DNA of 15,383 bases from an uncultured Burkholderiaceae bacterium (GTDB lineage: Bacteria > Pseudomonadota > Gammaproteobacteria > Burkholderiales > Burkholderiaceae_C). The stretch lies in assembly GCA_938022295.1 (NCBI GenBank), contig CALIDR010000346.1, positions 1 through 15,383 on the forward strand, in the 5' to 3' direction. The translations under genes were made by a program, and so were the position numbers. Shown one piece after another: positions 13,515-15,383 of the stretch (within the stretch, counting starts at the first letter, position 1; every line of letters starts with the position of its first letter). The notes under the pieces were generated by a model, which saw only the letters and a program-made list of their open reading frames with translations, ran no database searches and was not told the DNA's origin.

Positions 13515-13750
13515 CCCGCGAGCGGACTCCAGGCATCCAGTTCGCGGGCGGGCAGGGGTTCGAGGAACGCGTTGCCGACGCTGCCGGGCAGCCGTCCCGG
13601 ACGTCGGCCGATCGACGTCGGCGTGACCGGCCCCAAACGCGCGCAGGGCTGGCCACCCTGCGTGAGGATCACCTCCTGCCCGGAGCGCGCCAGCTCGAGC
13701 AGCGCGGGCCGCTGCGACGCGGCTTCGTGGACATCGACAACCGTACGCAT
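13499..13750 (-). CDS. Phd/YefM family antitoxin, apparently without toxin partner
   Basis: An 83-residue protein resembling type II antitoxins of the prevent-host-death family. The N-terminal DNA-binding part MRTVVDVHEAASQRPALLELARSGQEVILTQGGQPCARLGPV follows the family pattern (short strand, HEA helix, gEEViit, G.PvArL), and the C-terminal part, with RRPGRLPG then EPLPARELDAW, matches the RKPGxLKG ... EPLPeeilD tail of members that pair with PIN-domain toxins. ATG 13750 gives the usual MRTV start; a TTG at 13756 would add two residues. A toxin gene would be expected directly downstream, but that DNA is manC on the other strand and no PIN or RelE-like frame is seen. The TAG stop lies within manC (16-bp tail-to-tail overlap). 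Likely an orphan or relic. Confidence 0.7.
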   Translation of the reverse strand: MRTVVDVHEAASQRPALLELARSGQEVILTQGGQPCARLGPVTPTSIGRRPGRLPGSVGNAFLEPLPARELDAWSPLAGQRRP

Positions 13751-13792
13751 GGCCAATTGAGCCGCAGGAACAGTGCGTAGGAGTCTATCGCC

Positions 13793-13816
13793 GGCGGGCG
13801 ACCAGGCACGCCCGCC
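13793..13816 (-). terminator. Hairpin after the SNF2 gene, possible terminator
   Basis: GGCGGGCG (13793-13800) and CGCCCGCC (13809-13816) form a perfect 8-bp GC stem with an 8-nt loop, starting 9 nt past the SNF2 stop on the minus strand. The following bases are not U-rich, so it may be a weak terminator or a 3' stabilising structure. It also lies in the leader of the antitoxin gene. Confidence 0.45.
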
Positions 13817-13825
13817 ACCTGGCGC

Positions 13826-15383
13826 TCACCCCCGCAGCAGGTCGAGCAGTTCGTCGGCCCGCAGCGGCGCGCCGCCGTCCTGGCCGGCGAGCAGGCCTTC
13901 GGCGAGGTCGCGCTTGTCGCGGTGCAGCTCGACGATGCGCTCCTCGATCGAGCCGGCGGTGACGAGGCGGTACACCGTCACCGGGCGCTGCTGGCCGATG
14001 CGGTGCGCGCGGCCCATCGCCTGGTCCTCGGCGGCGGGGTTCCACCACGGGTCGGCGATCACGACGTAGTCGGCCGCCGTCAGGTTCAGCCCGAAGCCGC
14101 CTGCCTTCAGGCTGATCAGGAACAGGTCGCCCTCGCCGCGCTGGAACGCGGCCACGCGCTCGGCGCGCGCCGGCGCCGGCGTCGAGCCGTCGAGGTACTG
14201 GTAGCGCAGGCCGGCGGCGTCCAGCCGCTGCGCGAGCAGCTTCAGGAAGTCGGTGAACTGGCTGAACACGAGCGCCTGGTGGCGGCCCTCGACGAGTTCG
14301 CGCGCCAGGCGCTCGAACGCCTGCACCTTGGCGCCGACCAGCCCCACCTCCGGTGCCGCGAGCCGCGGGTCGCAGGCGGCACGGCGCAGCCGCGTCAGCT
14401 CGGCGAGCACGTTGAACGCGCTCTTCGGGTCGCCCGGCTGCAGCGACGCGACGCGCTCGAGCGCCGCCCGCCGCGCCGCTTCGAGGAACGCGCGCTCCTC
14501 GGCGCCCGGCTCGATGCGCTCGACGATCTCGGTGCGCGGCGGCAGGTCGGCCAGCACCTGCGCCTTCGTGCGCCGCAGCAGGAACGGCGCCACCAGCCGC
14601 TTCAGCCGCGCGCGGACGCGCTCGTCGCGCTGGCGCTCGATCGGGTTGGCGAACCGCTCGGCGAAGCGCTGCGCGCTGCCGAGCAGCCCCGGGTTGAGCA
14701 GCTGCATGATCGACCACAGGTCGGCCAGCCGGTTCTCCACCGGCGTGCCGGTCAGCGCCAGGCGGAAGCCGGCGTCGAGCGCCGCCACCGCCTTCACGCG
14801 CTGCGTGGCGGCGTTCTTCAGCGCCTGCGCCTCGTCGAGCACGAGCGTGGCCCACGGCCGGGCGGCGAACGCCTCGGCGTCACGCAGCAGCAGCGCGTAC
14901 GAGACGACGACGACGTCGCCCGGCCCCGCGGCCGCCGCGTGCGCGCTGCGCCCGCCGGCGGCGGCGTCGGCGGGTGTCTCGCCGTAGACGGCCACCTGCA
15001 GCGCCGGCGCGAAGCGCGCCGCCTCGGCCGCCCAGTTCGCGCACACCGAGGTCGGTGCCACCACCAGCGCCGGGCCCAGCGGCGCACGCTGCAGCAGCAG
15101 GGCGAGCGTCTGCACCGTCTTGCCCAGCCCCATGTCGTCGGCCAGGCAGGCGCCGAAGCCGGCGTGCGCCAGCCGGGCGAGCCAGGCGCACCCCTCGGCC
15201 TGGTACGGCCGCAGCTCGGCGTGCAGCCCCGGCGGCGGCGACCACTGCAGCGCCGCCGCCTGCTCCAGGCGCGCCGCGCGCTCCTGCCAGCGCGCGTCGC
15301 CCTTCAGCCCGAGGTCGTCGGCGGCCTCGCCGAGCCAGGCGGCGGCGGTGGCGCCGAGCTTGAGCCGTTCGCCGTCGGCCTCG
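13826..15383 (-). CDS. SNF2-family DEAD/DEAH-box helicase, C-terminal part (5' end off window)
   Basis: About 518 C-terminal residues of a SNF2-type DNA translocase/helicase; the frame stays open to the right edge, so the N-terminus is missing. In order: LRPYQAEGCAWL (Q-like motif), Walker A DDMGLGKT (near 15120-15140), the motif Ia region VVAPTSVCANW, Walker B DEAQALKN (about 14813-14836), LTGTPVEN, then the second RecA-like domain with LVFSQFTDFL, YLDGSTP, the LISLKAGGFGLNLTAADYV block, ADPWWNPAAEDQAMGRAHRIGQ and SIEERI. All SNF2 motifs are intact. The upstream visible part, Ala/Leu-rich and ending before LRPYQ, probably belongs to the bacterial SNF2-associated N-terminal region. Cellular role (chromatin, repair or transcription-linked remodelling) cannot be told from sequence. 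The stop TGA is at 13826-13828. Confidence 0.95.
   Translation of the reverse strand, partial: EADGERLKLGATAAAWLGEAADDLGLKGDARWQERAARLEQAAALQWSPPPGLHAELRPYQAEGCAWLARLAHAGFGACLADDMGLGKTVQTLALLLQRAPLGPALVVAPTSVCANWAAEAARFAPALQVAVYGETPADAAAGGRSAHAAAAGPGDVVVVSYALLLRDAEAFAARPWATLVLDEAQALKNAATQRVKAVAALDAGFRLALTGTPVENRLADLWSIMQLLNPGLLGSAQRFAERFANPIERQRDERVRARLKRLVAPFLLRRTKAQVLADLPPRTEIVERIEPGAEERAFLEAARRAALERVASLQPGDPKSAFNVLAELTRLRRAACDPRLAAPEVGLVGAKVQAFERLARELVEGRHQALVFSQFTDFLKLLAQRLDAAGLRYQYLDGSTPAPARAERVAAFQRGEGDLFLISLKAGGFGLNLTAADYVVIADPWWNPAAEDQAMGRAHRIGQQRPVTVYRLVTAGSIEERIVELHRDKRDLAEGLLAGQDGGAPLRADELLDLLRG

Noticed and set aside
13600..13640. Repeated GACGTCGG words and short palindromes inside the antitoxin gene
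   Set aside because: They lie within a plausible coding frame and are short enough to arise by chance in this base composition.
14813..14836. DEAQ instead of DEAH in the helicase Walker B box
   Set aside because: DEAQ followed by an A/N-x-KN pattern is common in bacterial SNF2 proteins, so it is not an unusual change.

Overview
The window is very GC-rich (roughly 70 % or more by eye) and densely coding, with strongly G/C-biased third codon positions and many 4-bp ATGA/GTGA/TTGA overlaps. Gene content and order (ubiJ-ubiB, an FmdB-like zinc ribbon, a DUF502 membrane protein, aspS, nudB, an EEP-family phosphatase and clsB) point to a betaproteobacterium, most likely a Burkholderiales member of the Rubrivivax/Leptothrix kind. 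This is inferred from gene order and protein style, not from a database search. No tRNA, rRNA, CRISPR array, insertion sequence or prophage gene was recognised.

Left block (234-5879, all minus strand): reading with transcription, FmdB-like protein, DUF502 membrane protein, aspartyl-tRNA synthetase, dihydroneopterin triphosphate pyrophosphatase (NudB), EEP-family phosphatase, and a ClsB-type cardiolipin synthase. The last three are joined by stop/start overlaps that use GTG and TTG starts. A candidate promoter lies upstream of the FmdB-like gene, and a perfect 9-bp hairpin separates aspS from nudB. The first 233 bases hold no confident gene.

Middle block (6047-8151, minus strand): ubiJ and ubiB, overlapping by ATGA, encode accessory factors of ubiquinone synthesis. 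ubiJ appears to have a -10 element placed so that its mRNA would be leaderless.

Right-centre block (8302-13514, plus strand): an exopolysaccharide precursor and initiation cluster, divergent from ubiJ across a 150-bp gap that holds an 8-bp inverted repeat. It encodes a WcaJ-like undecaprenyl-phosphate hexose-1-phosphate transferase, an EpsL-like outer-membrane beta-barrel, a GalE-type epimerase and a bifunctional mannose-6-P isomerase/mannose-1-P guanylyltransferase. Flippase, polymerase, chain-length regulator, export pore and other glycosyltransferases are absent, so the rest of the machinery must be encoded elsewhere.

Right end (13499-15383, minus strand): a lone Phd/YefM-type antitoxin whose 3' end overlaps the manC 3' end, then the C-terminal part of a SNF2-family helicase that runs off the window.

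I do not see a convincing wholly new system. The most checkable points are a GalE with Cys at the substrate-gating position (predicted UDP-GlcNAc/UDP-GalNAc activity), an AspRS with the non-discriminating signature, the orphan antitoxin, the split EPS locus with an EpsL-type protein, and a possible operator between ubiJ and the EPS genes.
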